Part shown: positions 35,701-42,646 of the stretch, in pieces
Position numbering within the stretch: position 1 is the first letter of the stretch
Layout: the number at the start of each line of letters is the position of its first letter
Source of the DNA: Nemertoderma westbladi
Lineage: Eukaryota; Xenacoelomorpha; Nemertodermatida; Nemertodermatidae
Assembly: GCA_032718475.1 (NCBI GenBank)
Contig: JAUCBJ010008277.1
Location: forward strand, 1-64,000
Reading direction: 5' to 3'
DNA: 64,000 nucleotides
Made by a program: the position numbers and the translations under genes
Notes under the pieces: generated by a model
Databases searched by the model: none
What the model saw: only the letters and a program-made list of their open reading frames with translations
What the model was told of the DNA's origin: nothing

Positions 35701-38700
35701 GTGTTAGTGTATAAAGTAGTTATATAATTACTATTTGTGTTGCTACTTTTATTTGTTCGCGATAATTTTGATCAAAGTCCGACTAAACTTACCAAATCAA
35801 TGCACTTGTTAGCCCCATTGGATGTCGTTAATGCACTAGGGAGCGAGCTGACGTGGTGAGATAACGCTAGAAAGTTTTTCCGTTCCAAGAGGGTTTAATA
35901 TTAGTCATCGTAAAGCAAACAAGTCTGAATACCACCGTCTTTATCTGTAATATAATACGGCAGCCGTAGTGTCGCCCATATGAGGAATATCAGGTATTCA
36001 ATTTTCGGTTTTTTATATTTGAAGAATTTGTATTTTTTTAAATTTCTCCTGAATTGTTTTTGGCGCTTATTTCTATCTTATAACCTGTACAGATACTAAT
36101 TCGTTTATTGTTTTGGTTAGATTCAGCCATTCTGTAACCTGGTTTTGGTGAAAGCCTGGCATTCTTAACATGTGGGAAACTGCGAAGTGAAATGTAACTT
36201 CAGAAATCTGGTATATTTCATGTGGGCCCGTAGTGCCGCTACGATGGGTACGAAGGCCCTGGAGAGAGAGTTAATTCATTATTTTACAGTGTTTATTCGC
36301 TAGGTGGCGCTCTTTACATTCAACATTTTATTGACCGCTAAGGGGTGTATGATTTATGAACCTTTTCCAGGAAGATGACTCAGATGTGTTCCGTGGTTTC
36401 ATATTGGTTCATTTAAATCTTACTCGACCAATCAGAGTGAAGCACGGCTGTCGGCCGCTATCATTAGCCTTATCTGATGACGCCTACTACAGCCCAGAGC
36501 TCGCCAGCGGTGACTATGGTGAGCTGAAATATTTATTTATTTATATTTACAAAATGATTAATTTTTATTTTAAATTAAATTTCTTCTATTACCAAGCGCA
36601 ATTAATTATTTTTTTTCAGGCAAGACGTCGTTTTTCATTCCGCGCGGCACCACCAAAGCTGTCCACTCATTGAGCACCGCCACAACCATCGGGATCATTA
36701 AGGCCTTACTCAAAAAATTCCATGTGGAAGATCATCCGAGAAAGTTTGCCTTATTTGAAGAATCAATCGACTCATCTGGAAAACCGCAGGTCAGTCAGCT
36801 GTCAACGCATCTCAGCTGTAATGATTATTTATTATTATTATTACTATTTGTTACAGTATGTCAACTTATCAGTTTTCCGGTGATATCCTCATAACGCAGC
36901 AAATTAATCACTAACTTAGTAACAATAAACTTCTAGTTTACATATAAAGTAAAATGATATGAATTTTAACATTAATATTCCTAAACAATACAATATATAT
37001 TTAGGATTCAGAACGCCGATAAGTTGAGAAAATGTAACAAAATTACGTACTTCGTTATATTCAGGGTTAATGACCTTTGTATATTTATGTAAACCTCCCT
37101 CGCTAGTCGCTACCCTCCCACTGTATATTGTAATGCAGTTAATGTACTCCACTTAGTTGGAGCGCCTATAGTTGGTAACAATAAACGTACAGTTGGGCGA
37201 GCCACGCAGTCAGACAGACAGACAATTATAATTAGTAAATAAGGAAAAATTTAATGTCCGTCCGTCTGTCTATCTGCCTGAGTCTGTCTGTCTATCTGTC
37301 TGTCTGAAATGTATATCTGTATGAAAAATTCATTCGTAAATAACTTTTGAAGATTTTAACCATTTTCAACCAAATGTTGTATGGGCATACTAGAGAAAAA
37401 GTTCCCAATATGTTTGAAAGTTACGGGCAAATACCTCTCGAACTTTTGACTCCAGATCAAATCGAACTTGTTTCGAACTTTCTCAAGTTCTACGCGATGT
37501 GCTACGCGACGCCCCACGAACGTGTTTCTAGTACTAGAGGTCTTAGTGATTACGTTGAATTTAATTAACCTTAAAACTTGTTTAAATAGTTACGACGTAT
37601 GAAGGACAGCGAGCGGCCTTTGTATTTATGTTTGGTTTGGGGACCCGAAGACACAAAACATCGGTTCGTGTTACAGGAGAATGAGACCGGAGAAATACAG
37701 GTAAATGAGAATTACTTTGAAAATTAGTGATATTCGCAGGTGTAGTATAGGGTTGCAAATGGTTCCCCATCCCGGTGGAAAATCCTGATCCCGATCGGGA
37801 TTTGCTATATCTGAATTTATTTGCCGTTCAGCTTTAAAATTTGTAAAATTGTATAAAAATGGACAATTTTGCCAAATAGAAAACCAATAATTTTTGTCAA
37901 AAACAAAAATTTTGGGGGAATTAAATGTTGGAAGTTTTTGGAAAAATGTTGCAGAAATTATATTAATGAAATATTTACGTGGGAAATAAACAACGTCTGT
38001 GAACCATTTGGAAAAAGTCAGTGGATATTTTTACATAGGCACTTTTTAGTACATGAGATTTCTCGAAAGTTTTTTTACTCCCATAAACCAGAGAGGTAGG
38101 TAGACTAGTAGACAGGGCAGATAGCTATTTTAAGTTTTGGATGAGTTTGGCCGCAATAAAATTGAAAATCCCGATCCCGAAAATTGTGAATCCCGATCCC
38201 GTTGCAACACTAAGTGTAGTTTCCGCTGTAATAATTAGCAAAAATTATCAGCACCGGCTTGTACTCTATGAGATAGCATGAAATTTGAAAATCCGTTGCT
38301 GGGTGAGCCGGAATTTTTATTTTTGCTTTCAATCTTTAGCTACACGCGTTTGAAAAAGGTGTCTCTGTCGATATTGCACTAGTTACACGGCAGTTATTCT
38401 TCAACCTTATAATATAGTGATTTATTGGTAGCGATAGAAAGGTGACGTTGCAAGGATTCAAAGTAAATAAATATAACATTTATAGAAAATAATTGGGGGT
38501 GTCCACAAAATTATCTCAGTTTCAAATTCCATGTGATATCATTAAGATTTGTACTAAAATGGGGCGGGGTTGCAGAGAATTACGATACACATTATTATTC
38601 CAGAAGTTGGGTTATTACATTGTAGGATATGATATTTACATATACAGTGTTTAGTTAACTATCTATCTATATTCCGCAGTGGGAAGCATTCACTGTTCCA

Positions 38701-38844
38701 GAACTACGAAATTTCATAAGAATTCTGGACATGGAGGAGAAGCAACAAGTTCGACAGATTCGTGAGCGGTACATCACGCAGCGGTTGTATCTGGACACTG
38801 CGCTAGCAGACAAGTCGGCTCTCGGGACAATATCCGATGTGTAA
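14530..38844 (+). CDS. Ras-association domain family protein, RASSF1/3/5 type (C1 + RA + SARAH), eight exons
   Basis: Exons at 14530-14759, 16588-16712, 26124-26362, 28093-28275, 36371-36518, 36620-36789, 37590-37700 and 38680-38844 join across GT-AG introns into 1371 nt, 456 residues, with no frame conflict. Domains: N-terminal region 1-84; C1 zinc finger 87-136 with ligands H87, C100, C103, C117, C120, H125, C128 and C136; low-complexity linker about 140-245; RA domain about 260-395 (FRGFILVHLNLTRPIRV, then TTIGIIKALLKKFHV and DHPRKFALFE); SARAH helix 403-450 beginning WEAFTVPELRNFIRILD. RASSF1 and RASSF5/NORE1 proteins of this layout bind Ras-like GTPases through RA and MST1/2 kinases through SARAH, linking Ras to the Hippo and apoptosis pathways. 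Whether it is the ancestor-like single RASSF1/3/5 gene needs a tree. A poly(A) signal is at 39798-39803. Introns 2 and 4 contain nested minus-strand genes. Confidence 0.95.
15503..16525. mobile_element. Tc1/mariner-like MITE in RASSF intron 1
   Basis: TIRs CCGTAATTCGGGGTGAC at the left and GTCACCCCGAATTACGG at the right, bounded by TA on both sides (15501-15502 and 16526-16527). The TIR extends imperfectly to about 24 bp (…TGATACA). The inner motif ggggtgacttgatac recurs inside in both orientations (15895, 16216, 16291, 16313). A hairpin caccactagactaagcac / gtgctttagtctagtggtg lies at 16351-16397. The only ORF is 71 residues without transposase motifs, so it is non-autonomous. Confidence 0.85.
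16588..16712 (+). CDS. RASSF exon 2 (first part of C1)
   Basis: The acceptor is tttacag|C. The exon encodes H87, C100, C103 and C117 of the C1 zinc finger (CDHCGEFIWGL). The donor is AAAG|GTAAGT, phase 1. The C1 domain is split across exons 2 and 3. Confidence 0.93.
16950..17175 (+). repeat. SINE copy 2 with tRNA-like B box
   Basis: GGTTCGATCCC at about 16970-16980 fits a pol III B box. It is followed by the family core shared with 1340-1560 (ttcgtttcggcacgaatgct, gctaaatgagt, gaccgcactggtaataagtc). It lies in RASSF intron 2. Confidence 0.8.
17800..18960 (+). pseudogene. second LINE-type RT pseudogene in RASSF intron 2
   Basis: Broken translation gives VKLIPDNYRGINCLD and IINRRLRNYI (about 18175-18275), which are the NYRGI-x-LL...ILNRRL blocks of non-LTR RTs. 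Next comes YILYIDYRKSIWNRMVN (about 18360-18410), equivalent to the palm A motif, and later LNEIDKIKGSYIKKLLGLHENAS (about 18741-18810, partly quoted), typical of the region after the RT. It has many stops. The 117-residue opening at 17819-18172 is part of it. No intact domain remains. Confidence 0.6.
19290..20735 (-). CDS. intronless Cys-rich / Gly-Tyr-rich protein nested in RASSF intron 2
   Basis: A 481-residue complete ORF on the strand opposite RASSF. I do not recognise a family. Visible parts: Pro/Thr-rich N-terminus 1-135; Cys/Gly cluster about 157-221 with repeated CN-G-VC and GC words (ACNPGVCMEGC, GCNQGVCKTGC); His/Cys block 225-262; strongly basic stretch 266-281 (KEKKRKRKERKKPEK); five spaced copies of an [A/S/C]T-x-Y motif (ATSYYDD 284, ATAYDS 320, STWYDE 335, CTAYDP 447, STSYKR 464); and a GGGGGGYGG repeat block about 387-428. 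The DNA of the Gly block is a simple repeat that could vary in length. GC content is well above the surrounding intron, supporting coding function. Spaced T-x-Y motifs are reminiscent of short motifs in axonemal microtubule-binding proteins, but that is speculative. No signal peptide or membrane segment. Confidence 0.65.
   Translation of the reverse strand: MVMPQGDAVYVGLPPETPQPRLWTRFSDRIRPRACEPIGATQPVATAITQPITLPNEPPQAIPLAEYEPTVYRPTVRMTNVRPTPIVVEDDCRSRCTVTDLNPNVAMVTRETPTSSVVAKQDSQQPGVALVAKKNPLVARSKRYMVWGEPKMAHPWCNTGGCGNGRIEYIPPGCNPVIYRNGCVASACNPGVCMEGCMASGCNQGVCKTGCAGVCRNGCAGVDLMHSHLHPAGSTHPCHYDDSRHCNTSRYHHCDSTCPSCCPVAKEKKRKRKERKKPEKRDFATSYYDDGGPITGPPIFTTDKATHTPAPAPRVVRNQATAYDSAPPTALRDESTWYDERDAGVRPPCEHCGWDPECQWGCPGVGCGGGYGGGGGGYGGGGGGYGGGGGGYGGGGGRYGGGGGGYGGAGYGGGGGGGEWCARDARYRCPHPHPIRQPLLPPTKDKCTAYDPDYPPLVYRRNASTSYKRHERVRSSSDSDY
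20736..22560. other. RASSF intron 2 interior, no gene seen
   Basis: AT-rich with a (C)n tract at about 21735-21760. A moderately GC-rich patch at 21355-21560 (agcgaaggtgaccggcgggcg; repeated ggctcggacgcaac) has no open frame. A gatgggacgttaaat word at about 22108 recalls the Deu core of some SINEs but no element can be delimited. Confidence 0.4.
22700..22966 (+). CDS. small unassigned ORF, 88 aa, in RASSF intron 2
   Basis: An ATG-initiated frame preceded by a locally CpG-rich patch (22555-22650) unlike the AT-rich intron around it, which would suit a transcription start. The protein is hydrophilic and mixed (SRSRLVKHSVIQEAD, then SGLSLLDEYLFEANQLDKI), with no signal peptide, membrane helix or known domain. 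It could be a small gene or an alternative first exon of RASSF, but I see no good donor near its end. Confidence 0.35.
   Translation: MPLLRKSSRSRLVKHSVIQEADNSISCLDDDGWLTRLRSHHLFHSPIGRLHNISSPEIGGSGLSLLDEYLFEANQLDKITNMQRHEGY
23589..24335 (+). CDS. unassigned ORF (up to 248 aa) in RASSF intron 2; possible alternative first exon
   Basis: A long open frame with balanced codon use. The second ATG at 23628 (MPCISNSSSDSSGG) is a plausible start, giving 235 residues. Contents: Ser-rich start, a basic segment, a likely helix (REQLKQHLLSWRADIDQW), and an acidic C-terminal part (SGEDNDDISSDARYKEALLA). The last residues FMWHIYLLLLLFMALN look like read-through into intron. A weak donor ACCG|GTTTGT at about 24279 would end in phase 1, the phase that RASSF exon 3 accepts, so it could be an alternative first exon giving a product with half a C1 domain. 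It could equally be an independent gene. No homologue recognised. Confidence 0.4.
   Translation: MSVGACLSISVSIMPCISNSSSDSSGGNISCFGRSSESREVSRKHPHSPTLLVKHRPARVAANREQLKQHLLSWRADIDQWDGDFNTSWEEVLEKHDKLCSVNKSKTHPDLSDELVTANNEKTLFVNEFKIYPDIDNAIVKNISNGDFVKDVGMCDNSKVLHEQAQKDKTDSFSVIVSGEDNDDISSDARYKEALLALRVLEDNDNVVGTEMHTLPKRRHSDTVANQCHTGLFMWHIYLLLLLFMALN
24640..25705. repeat. 44-bp minisatellite, 24 copies
   Basis: Twenty-four head-to-tail copies starting ggaacctagcatacacgaag and ending in aggcgagctttatcaaac plus aataa. Most units are 44 bp. Copies 3, 8, 9 and 15 carry a distinct 45-bp variant (agaaaaggga in place of atacacgaag), showing block-wise amplification of two unit types. Copies are almost identical, indicating recent expansion. 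The core resembles the acgaagt/ggcgagc words at the ends of dispersed repeats at about 27273 and 35540 in this window. Confidence 0.95.
25706..26123. other. RASSF intron 2 end with poly(G) tract
   Basis: A (G)n run of about 27 at 25941-25967 and otherwise AT-rich sequence, up to the pyrimidine-rich acceptor ttttctag of exon 3. Confidence 0.6.
26124..26362 (+). CDS. RASSF exon 3 (second part of C1 and linker)
   Basis: Acceptor ttttctag|AA. The exon completes C1 with ECNFTCHQRC and the last ligand C136, then gives a Ser/Pro/Thr-rich linker. The donor AAT|GTGAGT is phase 0. Confidence 0.93.
26363..28092. other. RASSF intron 3 with tandem and dispersed repeats
   Basis: An imperfect tandem of cccaaaccaaaagtttgg words lies at about 27050-27185. 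A dispersed-repeat end lies at 27230-27430 on the minus strand (see separate entry). No exon is seen in the rest. Confidence 0.5.
27230..27430 (-). repeat. dispersed repeat R, minus copy
   Basis: Its reverse complement matches 35385-35565 in order: aacgacgat-aaca, tatttgca-aaattgaccca, cagtgtca-ttcg-taaggct, then acttcgtggctcgccccaca. The + copy forms the right end of the 34.1-35.6 kb repeat block, so both are ends of the same element family. Type unknown. Confidence 0.7.
28093..28275 (+). CDS. RASSF exon 4
   Basis: Acceptor catttttag|GG. It encodes residues 199-259, ending NKLRQRIDKFNSVSTGAVLTM just ahead of the RA domain. The donor ATG|GTGAGT is phase 0. The last 30 or so bases plus the donor are the founder of the adjacent 46-bp minisatellite. 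Confidence 0.92.
28246..28935 (+). repeat. 46-bp minisatellite derived from RASSF exon 4 3' end plus its splice donor, about 15 copies
   Basis: The unit runs aacagtgttaggaccggggc, then agttctaaccatg|gtgagt, then caaatat. The first unit is the true exon end (aacagtgtcagcaccggggc...atg|gtgagtcaaatat). Fourteen more copies follow in the intron, each keeping ccatg|gtgag. Copies 2, 6 and 10 read gtgaga, the eleventh gtgagta, and the last ggtgaata; the fourth carries a 10-bp internal duplication. The unit is 46 bp, not a multiple of 3, and the exon frame stops (ATA TAA) 12 bases past the real donor. Confidence 0.95.
28990..30415. repeat. 36-bp minisatellite, about 39 copies
   Basis: The unit gggactgtgggagtgcacaa + taactgtttggtgcaa runs from about 28997 to 30400, with point variants (tta/ttt, ctgag, ccgtg) and a few indels near 29370 and 30345. 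The 36-bp period is a multiple of 3, so very long open frames appear on both strands and in more than one frame. These are repeat artefacts, as no codon bias or domain accompanies them. Confidence 0.95.
30416..31126. other. AT-rich RASSF intron 4 DNA
   Basis: No exon or element seen. It contains the 3' flank of the nested minus-strand gene. Confidence 0.5.
31127..32386 (-). CDS. exon 2 of the nested unknown gene
   Basis: 420 codons including the stop. It opens STAKISQRVEALILGL after the acceptor. No ATG is needed in this exon because the frame comes from exon 1. Confidence 0.8.
   Translation of the reverse strand, partial: STAKISQRVEALILGLTSTLSLPVKPARLCNQLLDYIETIDSFDHKKLNRPSKKSTFAVTKLCLDHYLTISATMTTKDSAILLLYRTMGRKTLQLNVESSHLVQRSVPIIEHIYLFACTPRHIYTISENFLNVFDVDTLQHKNGLTLRSDVVYRMELFADDSMLALHLHVPIGNAGEAEDTVVVYGTETLETLWHLPNVCRLLGVARMTTQDNKVCVVTEDNEVYLFNMVDTVVEESKRPILKTKKLQTSVHLTDTRLYVGTFTTSHCETPCVDVYSIDDLTKPKLETTIVSKSPVIWLKAVDDKCIYLVERGTRHSIARAQQNADDNNYTVEVLDEWVVSKDSDVLVVPAIKGELLTYALPWFNRLKILDRITGATVLELGLNEYKPCEKLVPRQTLVGVADEYVVFTNAGNLNIMKV
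31127..33047 (-). CDS. two-exon protein of unknown function (helical N-terminus, beta-propeller-like C-terminus), nested in RASSF intron 4
   Basis: Exon 1 (33047-32745) starts MASKKDKKFPDTTTMVNTIR and ends at a donor CAC|GTAAGT, phase 0. Exon 2 (32386-31127) follows the acceptor tgattatag|AGC in phase and ends at a stop. Together they give 520 residues. Residues 1-150 are helix-rich and charged (LREHIIEIIQRKIEKVI, DMEDKKHAIKHLQEAKVF). From about 150 on there are alternating hydrophobic strands with repeated IYL-, VYG-, VYLFN-, VDVY-type segments spaced as in WD-like propellers, e.g. NKVCVVTEDNEVYLFNMVD and HIYTISENFLNVFDVD, but no canonical WD40 GH/WD signature. I do not recognise the family. 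The GC-rich, clean reading frame on the strand opposite RASSF supports a real nested gene. Confidence 0.8.
32745..33047 (-). CDS. exon 1 of the nested unknown gene
   Basis: 101 codons from ATG, ending FADNILH before GTAAGT. Read-through past the donor adds only six residues before a stop, consistent with a spliced exon. Confidence 0.8.
33048..33719. other. intron 4 DNA and promoter side of the nested gene
   Basis: AT-rich with a short (AAT)n run at 33348-33365. No further exon seen. Confidence 0.4.
33720..33935 (+). repeat. SINE copy 3 (diverged)
   Basis: ggtcgtgcgggattcgattccc resembles a B box. It is followed by gttgaggcacaaatgc, gcatcattaagtggtaactaaatgagttt and cttctctgatgactt, in the same order as in SINE copy 2 but more diverged. 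Confidence 0.6.
34060..35570 (+). repeat. repeat block with ~314-bp tandem units, ending in repeat R
   Basis: Nearly identical units of about 314 bp start near 34467, 34781 and 35096, with a partial fourth at 35411. Each holds two diverged sub-copies marked by ggccctctagcgg-aga. Older diverged sub-copies continue leftwards to 34060 (gactctagcggta, cgtatagcggcaga), including a poly(C) tract at 34265-34282. The block ends in a (gac)n stretch at 35428-35478 and the repeat-R end with cttcgtggctcgccccaca. No ORF of interest. Confidence 0.85.
35571..36370. other. end of RASSF intron 4
   Basis: AT-rich. No additional exon found. Ends in the acceptor ccttttccag of exon 5. Confidence 0.5.
36371..36518 (+). 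CDS. RASSF exon 5 (start of RA domain)
   Basis: Encodes EDDSDVFRGFILVHLNLTRP and onward to GDY, the first beta hairpin of the RA ubiquitin fold. Donor TATG|GTGAGC, phase 1. Confidence 0.94.
36620..36789 (+). CDS. RASSF exon 6 (RA domain core)
   Basis: Acceptor ttttttcag|GC. It encodes KTSFFIPRGTTKAVHSL, then TTIGIIKALLKKFHV and DHPRKFALFEE, the most conserved part of RASSF RA domains. Donor CAG|GTCAGT, phase 0. Confidence 0.95.
36790..37589. other. RASSF intron 6 with a repeat copy
   Basis: A (tctg)n stretch lies around 37257-37305, next to gggcgagccacg at about 37187, which echoes repeat R. The 73-codon opening at 37347-37568 has no domain and overlaps repeat-like sequence (ttaaccattttcaaccaaatg), so I leave it as non-coding. 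Confidence 0.45.
37590..37700 (+). CDS. RASSF exon 7 (end of RA domain)
   Basis: Encodes LRRMKDSERPLYLCLVWGPE and FVLQENETGEIQ, the last strands of the RA domain, which in RASSF1/5 lead directly into SARAH. Donor CAG|GTAAAT, phase 0. Confidence 0.95.
37747..38212. mobile_element. hAT-like MITE in RASSF intron 7
   Basis: Inner TIRs: left ATAGGGTTGCAAATGG, right CCGTTGCAACACTA, with atcccgatcccg words next to both ends. The flanks ggtgtagt (37739-37746) and agtgtagt (38213-38220) agree at 7 of 8 bases. It has no transposase. The exact ends are uncertain by a base. Confidence 0.65.
38680..38844 (+). CDS. RASSF exon 8 (SARAH domain, stop)
   Basis: Acceptor ttccgcag|TGG. It encodes WEAFTVPELRNFIRILDMEE and a further helix, then the stop at 38842-38844. 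WEAF-x-VPEL is the diagnostic start of the RASSF1/5 SARAH helix that pairs with MST kinases. Confidence 0.96.
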   Translation, partial: WEAFTVPELRNFIRILDMEEKQQVRQIRERYITQRLYLDTALADKSALGTISDV

Positions 38845-39820
38845 AGCACATTACCGTGGGTGGAATTAACTTGATATCGTTTATCAACCGTCGTTTTTTT
38901 GGGTTAAACTTTTTTCGGAATGCCGTCACACAGACTGCAGTATTCGTTTCTGTTGAGGATCTACCAGTAATAATGTAGCGCTATCTTCCCATTTCTAACA
39001 TGTCTACCCCACAATTAAGATATTGAGTTGGCGAGATTTTGAACCTTAACCGAATGTTTTAATTAATTGAGTTTTTTTTAATTTATTCTGGGTTATCACG
39101 TTTAAGGTTTAGTGTGCAGGCGTATGAAACAGTGGCGAGCCAAATTTGTGCGTTACGTTTTTGTATATAAATAATATTATAACGTTGAAAATGGAATTTA
39201 GAATGTACTGCGGGGGAAGATGCATACCGTAATTAAATTGGATATTGTCTAACATTACGGTGGAATTAATCTGTTTCATTCTAAATTCCAGTTTAAACTT
39301 GATATATTTAATTTCTCGTTGGATGATGTTGTAAATTAATATAATAACTTTCTTTTATTTTTTATGATAGACATTTATTGAACCAATTGAGTATGAATCT
39401 AGCTTTAATTTATTAATAGTATAATTTGTGTCTATTGTCTATGCAGTTATGGGTTATACATCGCTTTGCTCGTTGCATTGGAGTGGTACCTAATGGCATG
39501 CTGGTTGGTGATTGTCTGTTTGTTGTTCGTCTTAGATTTGTCTATGGTGTGGCCTTCGTCGTCTGACTGTTTGTTACTCTTTGATAAATTAATTATTCGT
39601 GTAGGAGACTTGTATTTGTGATTTCCGTATTCTTTTTATATTTGAATAAAATTGGCACGGAATACAATTTAGCAGGATTAGTGACACAAAAATTATAATT
39701 TATAATATTTTTTCTCATAGAAAAATACTATCATTTTTTTCCCTGCTGAGATTTATATTTTGCTGAGCGTCATCGAGCGATGGGTTATCATTAAGGAAAT
39801 AAAGCATTTTGTTTTGTTTT
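38845..39820 (+). other. RASSF 3' UTR and poly(A) signal
   Basis: AT-rich, no ORF. AATAAA at 39798-39803, followed by a T/G-rich stretch (gcattttgttttgtttt), is the best cleavage signal. An earlier candidate, gaataaaatt, lies near 39643. The UTR length is an inference. Confidence 0.55.
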
Positions 39821-42646
39821 ACGTAACTTTATTCCACAAAATTGCATTTTCACCAAGCCGTGGTGTAGTCTTATAGGATCCCAGCGTCGTGTCGTGTGAA
39901 TTCATTCAAACTTCGTTTCCATGTACAGTGGTACCGGCAGACGTCCCCGCTGTAAAAGTGGTCTCTTATACTCTCCAGTTCATGTTTGTAGAATAAAGTC
40001 CTATCTTTATTACTGAAATGCCGGATCGGTTAAAAAAGCAATTTTGTGGAATCAATAAATGTAAAAAATACTAAGTTACTTTGAATTCTTACTCAGTCAA
40101 TCTGGGTAATTACGGTGAAGTGAGTTGGAGTTATTTTCGCCGCTAGTCTTTCATGTCCCACAGCAAAACGCTGTATTTGGTATGTCAATAATATTTAGTC
40201 GAGTTTCGAGTCTAAGTATATTTTACAAAATTAATGTTTTTAATCTATCTTTATTCTACTTTTTGGTTTGTTTTAACATTTAATTGAAGATAAATAATTA
40301 TTGCTAATATAATTCGGCACGTTAATAATTAGACAGCAGTGGGTAGATAGGCATAAAAGTGTATCTGAAACTTTTTTACGTTTACTAAAATTTTGAAATT
40401 GTCCGTGAATGTTATATTTAAAAAAAAAAGAATTAGCTATTTTTTACGGATTAATCCATTCTTTGATACGTTTACCTAATTGACACGAAGCTAAGGAAAC
40501 CAACTTATTTTATCAAGGAAGGAACACCTAACAAAGTTGGGACTTTCGGTTGTAATATTTGGTACCAAACAGGGTATCCATCGTCTAATCCATCGTCTAA
40601 TCCCATCCATCGCAAATTTCGTGTCTTCTTGGCATATTCAAAATGAACTAAACTGAAATGTTGCATATTTTCATTGTTAAACCCAAACGCGTTTTTATTT
40701 AACAAGCGAAATTTTAAGACCACAATTTTTAAACCAAAACCGTTGTAGACCAAAATTTATAAAAATCTTTGCCTACTCAACTCATTCATGTTATATCCAC
40801 AACATAGACTCACATTAACCCGAAATACCTTGCTATGCAGATGTTCATGCTGTTGAAAACATAAATTTATTTAGACTTGGAAATAATGCCAGCCAGAATA
40901 CCAGCTAATTAATCTGGCATTCTACATAGTTTTGTGGTCCTTTAGCAATAACTAACACCCCCCCCCCCCCCCCCCCCACGCATCTCTTTTATTACATTGC
41001 TATAATTTCACTACAATACTTCAATTCCAATGTTCTATGAATACTCCCGTTCTAATAAATAAAACTTAGCTTAACTAAAAGTTAATTGGTTTCATTTACC
41101 TTAAATTGGCTGTGTTGTTTACTTGTCTTAATGCAATGCCTTTTTATAGTATTTTAATTAAATTTATGTAATGATTTTCATTTATTGTGCACTCCATGTG
41201 CAGCAGATCTATAACATACGGCCTAGGAAATAAAATATTTAAAATTTAAACAACATTAATGTTCGAATTAGTTCCTTGTTCTTGTTAATGCGATTTACTA
41301 ATTGGTTTATATAGTATATGGTGCAATAAATAATGTTGCCAATTGTCTCTTTAATTAGTGCCAATATGCATAAATGAATATAAATTAATAATCTAGTGTC
41401 CATCATTTAATATTAATTTTATTAACCATTACTATATTAATATTTTCCATATAGCCTTCTTCCTTCTTTGCTGTTTGTACTTTTTCTACTAAGTCAAAAA
41501 CGGTTCGAATTATATTCTTATGGGGTATACGAAACCATTTAATAATTATTATTTATTACATTGGAAAATATTCTATAGAGGCATTTTATTTACCGAGAGC
41601 AAACAAGGTTAAATGGTCGAGAGGGGTTTACTTGTCGGAACAGCCAGTAGTGCCGCCAGTCGGTGGGGTTGATAGGTTTTTAGCAGCCCATCAGACTAAC
41701 AATGTATTTAATATTTATGTACTAATAAACAAATAATACATAATAATATTATTATTAGAATGTAATCAAGATTTCGCCTCACCGCCTTGTCTCCAGATTC
41801 CGAATCTGAAAACCGTTTTAAATTTAACCAATAACTTCCCGAGATAATATCTAAATTTAAAAGCAAACTTTTGAGACGATTTTACTAAATTCTAGTTTTT
41901 CTAATATTAAGTGTGGGCTGGGCGATGGTTATATACTAAACCAATAACATTAAGTTACATATAAATAACTATCAGCATATATTTACTAACTGAACAAATA
42001 TTTAATAATTATCTAAAAGCGAATTATTATAATTATAATTTATTGTACCAATACAAAATATCAGGTAATTATAAATACTAATGAAATATATAAAAACATA
42101 CGTTGGATAATAACATAATAAAAAAACAGATAAAAATGATATAAAAATTGAAATTGGCAACTGGTACTAACTAAGTAATGGGAAATATTACGAATGATTT
42201 AACATTATTTTATATTGATTACCAAAACTACCATACCAACAAAAAACAGAATAATTGACATAGTACAGCACACGAGCGCAGTCTGTCACTGAATATTATA
42301 TACAATGAGTTTAATTTAATTAAATTAATTAAAAATGGAACAAATCATCTTGTAACAAAATTATATTCTGCCAAAATATTACATTGTCTCAATATTCTAT
42401 CACATAACATATTTCAATATTCCGCCGATAAATGTGCGATTGCGAGGACTATTCTGCCACAATATAATATTGTCATTATTCATGTCCCCGCATCTGTTGA
42501 ATGGAAGCCAACATAGAGTTTAATAGAACCATATATTGCAGATTTTAGCACTGTGACTACATCAGCGAGAAACATTGGACGATATATATTCAAGTTATTC
42601 TTTGGTACCGGGAATCATTACGAAATTATATTCGAACATGTTTCAT
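39821..42646. other. AT-rich intergenic DNA between convergent RASSF and XK-related genes
   Basis: No gene seen. A poly(C) tract lies at about 40957-40978 and a short tandem tccatcgtctaa at 40575-40600. The right part should contain the 3' UTR of the minus-strand XK-related gene. Confidence 0.45.

Noticed and set aside
37347-37568. 73-codon ORF in RASSF intron 6
   Set aside because: No splice sites or domain. The DNA resembles a dispersed repeat that also includes the gggcgagccacg word.
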